A DNA stretch of 64,000 nucleotides from Sandaracinaceae bacterium (GTDB lineage: Bacteria > Myxococcota_A > Polyangia > Polyangiales > Houyiibacteriaceae). The stretch's first letter is position 1. Each line of letters starts with the position of its first letter. The notes below the pieces were generated by a model. That model was not told the DNA's origin, did not search any database, and worked only from the letters and a program-made list of their open reading frames with translations. The position numbers and the translations under genes were made by a program. The DNA lies in assembly GCA_020633055.1 (NCBI GenBank), contig JACKEJ010000004.1:1110659-1174658 (forward strand), in the 5' to 3' direction. Shown here piece by piece: positions 53,732 through 62,737 of this stretch.

Positions 53732-54985
53732 TCACGCGCGGACCAGAGCGCTGGTGCGCAACAGAGGCGTCGCTCGCCAATGCTCCATGAGCCGCTCACG
53801 GTGGTCTTCGGGCAGACAGAAATCACGAGCCGCGACGACGGTCTTCCAGGCTCCGGCGAGCCGCGCCAGCGTGCTGTCGACCAGCCCCCGGACATGGTCT
53901 GGGCTGACTTGGATGCGTCCCGCCAACCGGTCGAAGGTGGCCGCGTCCAGCTGCGAGAACGGCTTGGTGGATGCCAGGTTGAGCGCCAGCGTACGCGACA
54001 GCTCGGGCCACGCTACCGTGGCCACCTGGTCGTACAGCGGCGCAAGGGAAGGCCGCACCGCGTCGCGATAGAGCAACGACCAGTTCTTGAGGTGTGCGTC
54101 GCCGTTGCCGCACGCGACCATCAGCACCAGGCGGCGAATGAACTCGTCGCGAGCCGGTCCACCCATGATCTGCTCGATGATGCGGGCCATCTGGTCGTAG
54201 CTGACGTGGTCGTAGCGGTGGAGGGGTGCGAGGTTCACGACCTGCGCGAAGTCCTCCTGATGGACCTTGCCTCCGGCTGGCGTACGGTCGTACCTGCGCA
54301 CCGCCAACACGGAGGTGTCCGGCGGCGCGTATGCGCCCAAGCTGCCCGCGAGGTCGGTGGCTGACAGGAGTCGAAACTCGGGCACGTCGAAGCCCGCTTC
54401 CCGTGCCCAACGCATCATCGCGGCTTCGTTCTCTGGGATCTTGGGAAAGCGCTTCGAGTCCAGCTTGACCAGCCATTCGCCAAGGGCACCGTGAGCTGGC
54501 AGGGAGATCTTCTCCTCCGCGAGCAACACGGAGAACTTGAGCTGCACACCTGCCAGAGAGAACCGCATGGACTCTTGGTCGCGCGCGCCGGGCACGGCCG
54601 GCCCGATGGCATCGTCGAGGTGCGAAGGCTCCTCGACGCCCGACGCGCTCAGCAGCCGCACTTCGACGGCGCCAGGGAGGTCGCGCCCCAGCGCGCTGAG
54701 CAGCGACAGGTCATCGCCGGGGGCGAGTCCGAGGGCTTGCTCGAGGACGGGTCGCAGCTCGCCCTCTTGGTCGGGCACGAGGTTGGCGAAGAACGGCGGA
54801 AGGTCGCCTGGGTCCTTGCCCCGGTAGGCACGGGTCAGATCGTCCTCGAACTTTTGGCCGAGCACGGGACGCGGGTGGTGGCTTCGGTAGGCGTCGGTGA
54901 AGCGCAGCGACCAGCGGCCGCGAGGGTCCTCGGCGAGGGTCCCCACCACCAAGCCATGCAAGCGCACCTCGTACTCGGCGGTCAT
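53732..54985 (-). CDS. HipA-type Ser/Thr kinase toxin
   Basis: 417 residues. The HipA N-terminal domain (VRLHGLVVGTLAED to LLSALGRDLPGAVEVR, about 1-110) and the kinase domain are both complete. Visible are the Gly-loop-like FSLAGVQLKFS (142-152), Lys174 in EWLVKLDS, LAVRRYDRT, the catalytic loop GNGDAHLKNW (293-302, with Asp296 and Asn301), and the metal-binding LAPLYDQVAT. HipA kinases phosphorylate glutamyl-tRNA synthetase or other targets and stop growth. They normally pair with a HipB helix-turn-helix antitoxin, which is not present here. The start overlaps the upstream DUF262 gene by ATGA, so that gene may provide the partner. Confidence 0.88.
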   Translation of the reverse strand: MTAEYEVRLHGLVVGTLAEDPRGRWSLRFTDAYRSHHPRPVLGQKFEDDLTRAYRGKDPGDLPPFFANLVPDQEGELRPVLEQALGLAPGDDLSLLSALGRDLPGAVEVRLLSASGVEEPSHLDDAIGPAVPGARDQESMRFSLAGVQLKFSVLLAEEKISLPAHGALGEWLVKLDSKRFPKIPENEAAMMRWAREAGFDVPEFRLLSATDLAGSLGAYAPPDTSVLAVRRYDRTPAGGKVHQEDFAQVVNLAPLHRYDHVSYDQMARIIEQIMGGPARDEFIRRLVLMVACGNGDAHLKNWSLLYRDAVRPSLAPLYDQVATVAWPELSRTLALNLASTKPFSQLDAATFDRLAGRIQVSPDHVRGLVDSTLARLAGAWKTVVAARDFCLPEDHRERLMEHWRATPLLRTSALVRA

Positions 54986-56598
54986 GCAGACGCTTGCAGC
55001 AAGTAGTCGATGGACGGGCGGTCGGACAGGGTCCACGCCGCCATGCGCTCGGTGAACGGCTGCAACACGGCGTTGAGGGTGGCCTCTCGGAGCGCGAGGA
55101 ACGTGCCCACCTCCCCCCGGCGCAGCGCGTGGTGCGCTTCCTCCGAGATGGCGTGGGAGGCCATGACGGTGGCGTCGTATGCCGTGGTCGACAACGCGGA
55201 TCGGGCGATGCCCGCGCCCGGTAGCAGCGCGCGGTTGGCGGGGCTCCCCTGAAGCTGTCCCTTGCCACCGACAAGACGCCGGAACGCGCGCGTGCGCTCC
55301 GAGTCGATCAACGCGGCCACGTCGAGCGGCTGTGCCGTCACGAGGTCGCGCGGGTGGAGGCTCGCCAGCGCGAGCACGCACAGTCGGCTCTCCGCCGCGC
55401 GAGCGTCGAAGCGCTGCGGGACGGTGGGCACGGTCGGCTGCTTCCCTACCAGGGCCAGCAGCTGGCGCACGGTCTCCTCTTCGTGCGCGCTCACGATGCG
55501 CACCCCAGTGCGTTCGAAGCGTCGATCGTCCAAGGGCGAGTCGCTCAGCAGCGTGCGCCACACCCAACGCGACAGCAGCGTGAGCGACCGCGCGCTGGGC
55601 TCTGGGTGCAGGTGAAAGAAGCGCGTGAGGATCGAGAGCACGGTCGTGCGTGGGAGCAGATGCAGGTGGGGCACTCCGGCGTGCTGACGGAGGAAGTCCA
55701 GCACGCGCGCGAGCGCAGGGCGTGCTCTTTCGGCAGTACCCGCGAGGAACGCCGGATCGTGGCGGTGATGCGCGTCGAGGCTGCGCGTCACGTCATGTCC
55801 TTCGAGGGCCACCAAGCAGCGCAGCAGGTCGCTGGACGGGAGCCGTCCCATGCCTTGCCGAGCGAGCGCGTCGCCGAGCCCTCGCAGGGTCGAGGGAGAA
55901 TCGGCCTCTTGCTGGCCGTAGAGCGCGTCGTGGACCACCTCCCACGACAGGCGCTTTCCGGCGCTGTTCACGCGGTGGAAGATCTCGCGCAGCACGTCCG
56001 ACTCGTGCGGGCCCACGTCCACCACGTAGGCGGGCACCTCGTACGCGCGGATGCGCGCGCCCGCCGTGCGTACGGTGCGGCTCAGCTCGGGGTCTGTGCC
56101 GTGCTTCCAGCGCGCGATCCACTGCTCCAGGCGTGGGCCATCCAGCAGCTCGTTCACGGGGACCCACCAGGTCGGGATGACCCCGCGCTTCGGTGGCGCG
56201 GTGAAGCTGTCTTGCGCCGCGTCGAAGTACACCACGTACGGGTCCGTCGGGGTGCGCGGCAGGGGGGAAGGTCGCGCCAAGCTGGCCGTCAGGCTCACGA
56301 GGCGCTGCTGACCATCGACGACATCGAGTGCGTGCTGTTCCTCCCGCGCGTGGATGACGAGCGGACCGAGCTCGAAGCGCTTGGCCGGACCGGGTCGCTG
56401 ATGCAGTAGCAGCGACCCGATGGGGTAGCCCCGGTAGACGCTGTCGAGCAGCTTCAGGACGTCGCTGGCTTTCCAGACCAGCAGCGCTTGGGGCACGACG
56501 ATACGCAGGTGTCCTGCCAAGACCCAGCTGGTGAGCTCGGGAATGGTCTTGTTCTCGGCGGCCAGCGCAGGGAGCGGGGTGGACATGCGGGTGAGCAT
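54982..56598 (-). CDS. DUF262-domain protein (GmrSD/ParB-like N-terminus)
   Basis: 538 residues from the ATG at 56598; an ATG at 56586 is an alternative. The N-terminal DUF262 module is clear: VYRGYPIGSLLLHQRP, then ALDVVDGQQRLVSL (the conserved DGQQR, about 95-99) and VVYFDAAQD. The C-terminal half is helical and unassigned. DUF262 proteins include the GmrS part of GmrSD restriction enzymes and other defence effectors with ParB-like nucleotide or nuclease chemistry. The DUF1524 HNH nuclease domain common in such proteins is not seen. It is coupled to the HipA kinase by 4 bases and divergent from the WYL regulator. Confidence 0.78.
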   Translation of the reverse strand: MLTRMSTPLPALAAENKTIPELTSWVLAGHLRIVVPQALLVWKASDVLKLLDSVYRGYPIGSLLLHQRPGPAKRFELGPLVIHAREEQHALDVVDGQQRLVSLTASLARPSPLPRTPTDPYVVYFDAAQDSFTAPPKRGVIPTWWVPVNELLDGPRLEQWIARWKHGTDPELSRTVRTAGARIRAYEVPAYVVDVGPHESDVLREIFHRVNSAGKRLSWEVVHDALYGQQEADSPSTLRGLGDALARQGMGRLPSSDLLRCLVALEGHDVTRSLDAHHRHDPAFLAGTAERARPALARVLDFLRQHAGVPHLHLLPRTTVLSILTRFFHLHPEPSARSLTLLSRWVWRTLLSDSPLDDRRFERTGVRIVSAHEEETVRQLLALVGKQPTVPTVPQRFDARAAESRLCVLALASLHPRDLVTAQPLDVAALIDSERTRAFRRLVGGKGQLQGSPANRALLPGAGIARSALSTTAYDATVMASHAISEEAHHALRRGEVGTFLALREATLNAVLQPFTERMAAWTLSDRPSIDYLLQASA

Positions 56599-56752
56599 CA
56601 CCTTACGCGAAGGGTCTCGTGGGATCCAAAGGATGCGTCGGTCGCCACAGGGCAGGCGGCGCGGCTCTTGAGCGTTGACGCATGGGAGGGCGGTCGATAC
56701 CGTCGCTTTTCTCTCTGGCTGCACGGAGCGAGCCGGCGAGGGGAGAGGCGAC

Positions 56753-57700
56753 ATGGGCGCGCGTTCGAGCACAGAGACAGCGTTGAGGGTGTTGGCGGCG
56801 TTGCTGGACGAGCCCACCTGGAAACAGGCCGAGCTGGCGCGCCACGTGGGGGTCTCGACGCAGACCGTGAAGCGCTGCCTCGAGGAGCTCGAAGCGGCCG
56901 GGGTGCCGCTCGTGAGCGACAAGGACCACCCCCACGTGTACTGGAGCGTGCCGCGGTCGTGGCTACCCGACGGGGTGAATCTGCCCCGTGAGCTGCTGGT
57001 GGACCTGCTGCGGCGTGTGGCCCGCGGGGCGACCGGCACCCACGACCGGCTGCTGGCGCACCTGGTGGATGCCACCCCGGACCTGCGCGACATGGTGGCG
57101 CGCGTGCAGGCCGCGCACGTGGCGGACGGCACCGGCTTCTCGTCGAGCATGATGGCCGCGCTCGAGGACGCTTCGGACAGCCACGCCGTGGTGCTCACGT
57201 ACCGCAAGAGCCGCAAGGCCCCGGTGGAGTCGCGCGTGTGCTCCCCGGCCTGCTTCGTGGACAGGCACCAGCACCTCTTGGCGCGCTGCCACACCACGGG
57301 TCGCGCACGGCGCTTCCGGCTGGATCGCATCCTCGCGGTGCACACCGTGCCCGGCGCCGAGCACCGGCCCTTGAGCGACGACGAGATCAAGGAGCAGCTG
57401 AGCGGCGCGGTAGACGGCTTCCGCTCGCCCGGATCGCTGGTGTCCGTGCGCTTTCGCCTGATGGGCCCCGCGTCGGAGGTGGGCTGGATGATCGAGGACC
57501 TGCCCGAGGACCTGCACGTGGAGGACATCGACGAGGGCTACTTGGTCCACGGCCAGACGGGTGCGCTGGGCAAGCTGGCCGCAAAGCTGGTCACGTGGGG
57601 CGCGGTGGTCCGCTACGACGACGAGGACCTGCGGCGCGAGGCGCGACGGGTGGTGGAGGCGGCAGCGGGGGTGGTGGGTGAGACGGGGGGTGTGGGATGA
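56753..57700 (+). CDS. WYL-domain transcription regulator
   Basis: 315 residues. GGGAGAGG 6 bases upstream supports the ATG at 56753. An N-terminal winged helix (TALRVLAALLDEPTWKQAEL, then ARHVGVSTQTVKRCLEELEA) is followed by a WYL domain at about 145-200. There the usual WYL triplet is replaced (DRHQHLLARCHTTGRARRFR), while the LDRI that follows is kept. A WCX-type C-terminal part ends the protein. WYL regulators sense nucleic acids or nucleotides and often sit at the head of CRISPR-cas or defence operons. Here the gene lies between the HipA-DUF262 operon (divergent) and cas3 (same strand, 101 bases on), so it may control both. Confidence 0.85.
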   Translation: MGARSSTETALRVLAALLDEPTWKQAELARHVGVSTQTVKRCLEELEAAGVPLVSDKDHPHVYWSVPRSWLPDGVNLPRELLVDLLRRVARGATGTHDRLLAHLVDATPDLRDMVARVQAAHVADGTGFSSSMMAALEDASDSHAVVLTYRKSRKAPVESRVCSPACFVDRHQHLLARCHTTGRARRFRLDRILAVHTVPGAEHRPLSDDEIKEQLSGAVDGFRSPGSLVSVRFRLMGPASEVGWMIEDLPEDLHVEDIDEGYLVHGQTGALGKLAAKLVTWGAVVRYDDEDLRREARRVVEAAAGVVGETGGVG

Positions 57701-57730
57701 CGCGACAAGGGGAACAAGTGGTCAGTGCGT

Positions 57731-57752
57731 CGCAACCGGTGAGGCGGTTGCG
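57731..57752 (+). promoter_or_regulatory. Inverted repeat upstream of the cas operon, probable operator
   Basis: CGCAACCG and CGGTTGCG form a perfect 8-bp inverted repeat with a GTGAGG spacer, 49 bases before the cas3 start. No T run follows, so it does not look like a terminator. It is a good candidate for a regulator site, most likely the adjacent WYL protein. Confidence 0.5.
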
Positions 57753-57801
57753 TCACAGGCCCTATGTAGGCTCCCGAGGATGAGCTGGCGGGAGACGAGC
57801 G

Positions 57802-60522
57802 GTGAACGGCGAGCCAACTGACTTTTGGGGGAAGCTGCAGTCCGACGGTGATGGTCGGGTCGTGGCGTGGCATCCGCTCGAGGCTCACTGCGCGGATGTG
57901 GCCGCGTGCTGCGAAGCGCTCTTGCGAGACACCCTGCTCGGCGCCCGCTTGGCTCATCTGTTCGGCGGTGCCTCGCTGCATCCGGTCGTGCGCGACCGGC
58001 TCGTGGTGATCGCGGCGCTCCACGATCTGGGCAAGTACAGCATCTGCTTCCAGAACCGGGCCTTCCGTGTCCGCCTTCCGCAGGGTGGCCACGTCGCGCC
58101 CATCGTGAAGGGGTTGTCCTCCTCGGGTCGCGTGTTTGACCAGCTGCTCGACGTGCTGGCGCCGTTGGCCAGCTTCGGTTCAGCCTGGGGACCGTACCTC
58201 GCGGCTTCCATCAGCCACCACGGGCGTCCCGAGCGAATTGGTGACGCAACCGGGTTCGATCCAGCCTGGTTCGAGGCCGCTCACGGGCTCGATCCGGTCG
58301 ATGGGATGCGGCGCCTCATGCGTGCCGTCGAGCGCTGGTACCCGAATGCGTTCGACACGGCGATTCCTGACCTCGAGCTGCCCGACCAGCCAGCGGCGCA
58401 ACACTTCTTCGCGGGCCTGGTCATGCTGGCGGATTGGCTGGGCTCGGATGCACGCGTCTTCGAGTATGCGCAGGACACCAGCGACCCGATGCCGCTTGCG
58501 CGTGAGCGGGCCGCGCGCGTGGTCCAGGCGCGGTTCCTGGCGCCAGCGGGACTTCGTGCCGCTTGTCGTGCGGACTATGAAGTGTTCTCGACGCCAGACG
58601 CTGTGTTTGTCCCGCGTCCCGCCCAATGCGTCGTATCGGAGCTTCCCATTCCTTCTGTTGGCGAAGCGACGCTCACCGTGCTCGAAGCGGAGACGGGCTC
58701 GGGCAAGACCGAAGCGGCGCTCCATCGCTATGCGCAGCTGTTCCGCGCTGGTCTCGTCGACGGAATTTACTTCGCTCTTCCAACCCGAACGTCCGCCACG
58801 CAGATCCACCAGCGCGTCGTCCGCGCTGTCGCGAGCACCTTCGAGGCGCTCTCGCCGGAAGCGCGGCCACCCGTCGTGCTGGCGGTCCCGGGCTACTTGC
58901 GCGTAGACGACGTCAGCGGACAGGCGCTGCCGAACTTCAACGTGCAGTGGCCGGATGTGGGCACGAATCGCGATCGTACGTGGGCTACAGAGCACGCCAA
59001 GCGCTACCTCGCGGGGAGCGTAGTGGTGGGCACCATCGATCAGGCGCTCCTCTCGACGCTCGTCGTGGACCACGCGCATCTCCGGGCCACGTCGCTCTCG
59101 CGGTTGCTCTTAGTCGTGGACGAGGTGCACGCGTCGGACGCGTACATGACCAAGCTGCTGGATCAGGTGCTGGCGTTCCATTTCGCGTGTGGGGGACACG
59201 CGTTCTTGATGAGCGCGACGCTGGGAACGACCGAGCAGCGAGGTTTCATGGCGCGAGCCACGGCACCGCGAGCCTTGGCACCGCTTCCCAAGCGCCCCCC
59301 CTTGGCGCTGGCCGAATCCATTGGCGCGCCCTACCCCGCCATTCACCACGGGGGAACGCGAACGAAGCCCAGCACGGTTCCGGCGCTCACGCCGGGCAAC
59401 GCCAAGACATGCGCCATCGAGCTCTGGCCGGCCATCGACGATGCGGAGTCCGTTGCGGAACGTGCGCTCGACGCTGCCCGTCGTGGGGCTCAGGTGCTCG
59501 TGCTCCGCAACACCGTCGCGGACGCGGTCGCAACGCAGCGTGCGTTGGAAGATCTCGTGACGACGGCGGATCACGGCAGCTTGTTTCGCGTTCGTGGCGT
59601 CGCGACGGTCCACCACGCGCGGTTCGTGCAGGGGGACCGCAGGCTGCTCGACGAAGCGGTCGAGGCGCGCCTGGGGAAGCACGCGGACCGCTCGGTCGGT
59701 TCGGTGGTGGTTGCCACACAGACGGTGCAGCAGAGCCTCGACCTGGACGCAGACCTCTTGATCACAGACCTGTGCCCGATGGATGTGTTGTTGCAACGCA
59801 TCGGCCGCGTGCATCGGCACGCACGCCCAGCATCGGCGCGACCTGAAGGCTTTCGCGCAGCCACCTGCGTCGTCCTCGATCCCGGATCGATGGTGGCGTT
59901 CATCGATGCGCGCGGGGTCGCGCGTGGACAACATGGGTATGGACGGGTCTACGAGGACATGCGCATTCTCGAGGCGACCCGGGACCTGATGGTCGAACGG
60001 GATGTGCTGGAGGTGCCGGAGGACAACCGCATGCTCGTCGAGCGCGCGACACACCCCGAGGCGTTGGCCGCGGTGGTCGAGCGGTGTGGTCCCGCCATGG
60101 TAGCGCACGCCATGACTTCGACCGGGGCGCGCTTCGCGAAGGTCCAGCTGGCAGACGGGCACGTGGTCCAGCGAACGACCGAGATGGGGTCGTACGGGTT
60201 TCCAGACCGCGATACGGTCCGGCGCGTCGCCACTCGGCTTGGCGCCGAGGACCGCCTGTTGGAGTTCGAGCAGGGTTTCGACAGCGCCTTCGGGACGCAT
60301 GTGCGGAGCGTGAAGGTGCCGCATTGGCTCGCGCAGGGTTGGCCCGCGACCGTCAGTGGACGCGTGTCGTCATTGTCAGACGGCGTTGTGACGTTCGATG
60401 CGCTCGACGCGGAGGGCGGGCGCTTGGCCACGTTCCACTACGACCGGCTGGGCCTCCACGCCGGTGCCCCCGAGGCCTCAACCGTCCACCAAGACACCAC
60501 GGAAGCAGAAGCAGATGAATGA
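57802..60522 (+). CDS. cas3: CRISPR-associated helicase/nuclease Cas3 (type I-E)
   Basis: 906 residues, GTG start with GGGAGA 6 bases upstream. The HD nuclease domain is intact: His29 in LEAHC, His74-Asp75 in ALHDLGKYS, and SHHGRPER with His138-139. The helicase has Walker A ETGSGKTEAAL (GSGKT at 298-302), DEVH at 439-442, MSATLG, and the motif VI stretch TQTVQQSLDLDAD...QRIGRVHRH. Cas3 is recruited by Cascade to the displaced strand and unwinds and cuts target DNA. The order HD-helicase fits type I-E. Its last 8 bases overlap the next gene. Confidence 0.94.
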   Translation: MNGEPTDFWGKLQSDGDGRVVAWHPLEAHCADVAACCEALLRDTLLGARLAHLFGGASLHPVVRDRLVVIAALHDLGKYSICFQNRAFRVRLPQGGHVAPIVKGLSSSGRVFDQLLDVLAPLASFGSAWGPYLAASISHHGRPERIGDATGFDPAWFEAAHGLDPVDGMRRLMRAVERWYPNAFDTAIPDLELPDQPAAQHFFAGLVMLADWLGSDARVFEYAQDTSDPMPLARERAARVVQARFLAPAGLRAACRADYEVFSTPDAVFVPRPAQCVVSELPIPSVGEATLTVLEAETGSGKTEAALHRYAQLFRAGLVDGIYFALPTRTSATQIHQRVVRAVASTFEALSPEARPPVVLAVPGYLRVDDVSGQALPNFNVQWPDVGTNRDRTWATEHAKRYLAGSVVVGTIDQALLSTLVVDHAHLRATSLSRLLLVVDEVHASDAYMTKLLDQVLAFHFACGGHAFLMSATLGTTEQRGFMARATAPRALAPLPKRPPLALAESIGAPYPAIHHGGTRTKPSTVPALTPGNAKTCAIELWPAIDDAESVAERALDAARRGAQVLVLRNTVADAVATQRALEDLVTTADHGSLFRVRGVATVHHARFVQGDRRLLDEAVEARLGKHADRSVGSVVVATQTVQQSLDLDADLLITDLCPMDVLLQRIGRVHRHARPASARPEGFRAATCVVLDPGSMVAFIDARGVARGQHGYGRVYEDMRILEATRDLMVERDVLEVPEDNRMLVERATHPEALAAVVERCGPAMVAHAMTSTGARFAKVQLADGHVVQRTTEMGSYGFPDRDTVRRVATRLGAEDRLLEFEQGFDSAFGTHVRSVKVPHWLAQGWPATVSGRVSSLSDGVVTFDALDAEGGRLATFHYDRLGLHAGAPEASTVHQDTTEAEADE

Positions 60523-62092
60523 ATCGGATCTCGAGGCACTGCCGGCTGGCGACCCCATCGACCTGCTGGAGCGACCCATCTTGAGCGTCGCGGATGATCG
60601 TGGCGTCGTCGCGCACCTGTCGTTGGCGGGGCTGTTGGCGCGAATCGCACGTGGCGACGATGCCGAGCTCGCGCTGCTCATGCCCCATCAGCAACACGCG
60701 ATGCACGCTTTCGTGGTGCAGCTGATGGCGCTCGTCGCGTCGCGGGCTCCCGCGCGTGACGTGCCCAAGGACGAGGAGGGATGGCGTGCGGCCCTGCGCG
60801 CGCACGGTGGTTGCTCAGAGGCCTTTCAGCTCGTCGTCGCGGACCTCGGAAAGCCCGCCTTCATGCAGCCGCCGGTGCCGGAGGGCTCGCTCGACAAGTT
60901 CAAGGACGTTCCGACGCCCGACGCGTTGGACATGCTGGTCCTCGCCAAGAACCACGACGTCAAGATGGCGCGCATCCAACGGCCGCGTATCGAGCACTGG
61001 GTCTTCGCTCTGATCTCGCTCCAAACGCAGCAGGGGTTCTCTGGTCGCGACAACTACGGTGTCGCGCGCATGAACGGGGGGTTCGGCAATCGGCCTGGCT
61101 TCGGGGTCACGCCTTCGCTCGGCTGGACGCCGCGTGTCCTGCGGGACCTGGCGGTCGCGCTCCGGGAGCGCGATGCACTGCTCTCCGATGCACGGCCCTA
61201 CAGCGCGACGGGACTCGGGCTGGTGTGGCTCACGCCGTGGGACGGCACGGAATCCCTCGAGATGGAAGCCCTCGACCCGTTCTTCATCGAGGTATGTCGG
61301 CGCGTGCGTGTCCTGCGGGTGGAGCGCGGCTTGTCCGTGGGCATGACGTCTACGAAGGTGCCTCGCATCTCCAGCAAGGAGTTGCTCGGCAACACAGGTG
61401 ACCTCTGGACGCCCGTGGACGTGGCGCGCGGGGCGGCGCTCACGCTCCCATCGTCGGGTCTCCACTACGCGCGCATGGCGCAGCTGCTGTTCGACGACGA
61501 CTGGGTGCGACCGCCGGCGCTCTCTGTTCAAGCCGCAGATGGAAGCCAGCCCCTGGTCGTCGCGCGAGCGCTGGTGCGAGGGCAGGGCAAGACCGAGGGC
61601 TTGCACGAGCGGGTCATCCTGGTCCCGGCAGCGTCTCGTGGCCTGTTTGCGCGCCCCGATGGGCGCGAGAAGCTCGGGGTGTTGTCGAAGGGACGCATCG
61701 AGGCCGCTCGGGCGCTGCGGCTGAAGGTGCTCAAGCCCGCAGTGTGCGCGCTCTTGCAGGGTGGCGCTGACGACCTCCGGCTCGACGACGATCGCGGGGA
61801 CTGGCTGCTCGATGACCTGGACCGACTCATTGACCAGGACTTCTTCCCGAGGCTCTTCGCCGACGTCGAACGCGACGCAGACGATGCCGACGTGGGCTAT
61901 CAGCAGTACCTGCGGACCATCGGTGAGGCGACGCTCGAGCGCGGGATCGAGAGCCTGCCTACTTCCGCGTCGCGACGTGAGCGCGCCATTGCGGCGGCGG
62001 AAGCCCGCTTTGCGGGCGGCATGCGGAAGAACTTCCCCCGGGCCTTCGAGGCCACGTCCACCCCATCCCATGGCGAGGAGACCCAGTCGTGA
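60515..62092 (+). CDS. casA: Cascade large subunit Cse1/Cas8e (CasA)
   Basis: 525 residues, starting within the last codons of cas3. The N-terminal half has the family pattern: ILSVADDRGVVAHLSLAGLL, then MPHQQHAMHAFVVQLMALVA, and GARM-type RMNGGFGNRPGFG after QQGFSGRDNYG. The long C-terminal part with ALRLKVLKPAVCALLQGG is helical. Cse1 recognises the PAM and recruits Cas3. Sequence of this subunit is very variable, so the identification leans on its place between cas3 and cse2 as well as on these motifs. GTGA overlap with cse2. Confidence 0.88.
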   Translation: MNESDLEALPAGDPIDLLERPILSVADDRGVVAHLSLAGLLARIARGDDAELALLMPHQQHAMHAFVVQLMALVASRAPARDVPKDEEGWRAALRAHGGCSEAFQLVVADLGKPAFMQPPVPEGSLDKFKDVPTPDALDMLVLAKNHDVKMARIQRPRIEHWVFALISLQTQQGFSGRDNYGVARMNGGFGNRPGFGVTPSLGWTPRVLRDLAVALRERDALLSDARPYSATGLGLVWLTPWDGTESLEMEALDPFFIEVCRRVRVLRVERGLSVGMTSTKVPRISSKELLGNTGDLWTPVDVARGAALTLPSSGLHYARMAQLLFDDDWVRPPALSVQAADGSQPLVVARALVRGQGKTEGLHERVILVPAASRGLFARPDGREKLGVLSKGRIEAARALRLKVLKPAVCALLQGGADDLRLDDDRGDWLLDDLDRLIDQDFFPRLFADVERDADDADVGYQQYLRTIGEATLERGIESLPTSASRRERAIAAAEARFAGGMRKNFPRAFEATSTPSHGEETQS

Positions 62093-62685
62093 CCGATACA
62101 ACAGAAGTCCAAGAAGTAGTGCCGACGGTGCCTGAGGGCACTGAGGACAGTCCATTCAAGCGCTTCGCCGCCGCCGTCCGGGCGGTGTCTCGCGCGGTCG
62201 ACGACGCGGAGGGCGGTCCGCTGACTCGAGGTGACGTCGCCTCTCTCCGGCGCGAAGATGGAGCGCGGTCGCCGGTGTTCTACAAACTTGCCAGCATGAT
62301 GCTGCGCGACGTCCTGCCGCGTGGCGGCGAAGCGCAGCTCAGCGAGGCCGAGCGACGCTGGGCGCGGGTGGTCCACCTGCTCGCGCGGACGGCCGGACAA
62401 CACGTCGTACGGGGGCCGAAGTTTGGGGCTGCGCTCGCAGACGCGGGCCTCGCGGAGGCGCGGTTCGTGCGGCTCTTGCGGGCCGAGGGTGACGCTATCG
62501 ATCCTGCGTCTCGAGCGGCGATTGCCCCGCTCGTGCAGCAGGCGCTGAGCTTCGATGCGCTCGATCTGGCTGCGCTGATCGTCTCGGCGCCGCATCCCAC
62601 GTTTCGATTCCATCTCGAAGACGGAGATGACGTCCGCCGCAGGGTCGCGCGCGACTTCTATCGCGTGCGGGCCACCCAGGACTAA
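62089..62685 (+). CDS. casB: Cascade small subunit Cse2 (Cas11e/CasB)
   Basis: 198 residues, GTG start overlapping the casA stop by 4 bases, with GAGGAG about 8 bases upstream. The helical Cse2 pattern is visible: LRREDGARSPVFYKLASMML, then RWARVVHLLARTAGQHV, LAEARFVRLLRAEGDA and the C-terminal HLEDGDDVRRRVARDFY. Two copies of Cse2 line the Cascade belly and stabilise the R-loop. The length is usual for the family. Confidence 0.92.
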   Translation: MTDTTEVQEVVPTVPEGTEDSPFKRFAAAVRAVSRAVDDAEGGPLTRGDVASLRREDGARSPVFYKLASMMLRDVLPRGGEAQLSEAERRWARVVHLLARTAGQHVVRGPKFGAALADAGLAEARFVRLLRAEGDAIDPASRAAIAPLVQQALSFDALDLAALIVSAPHPTFRFHLEDGDDVRRRVARDFYRVRATQD

Positions 62686-62737
62686 GTCGTTCTCGTCCCC
62701 ATCTCACTACGTTCGTTCTCAGACCGAAGGAAGCTCC

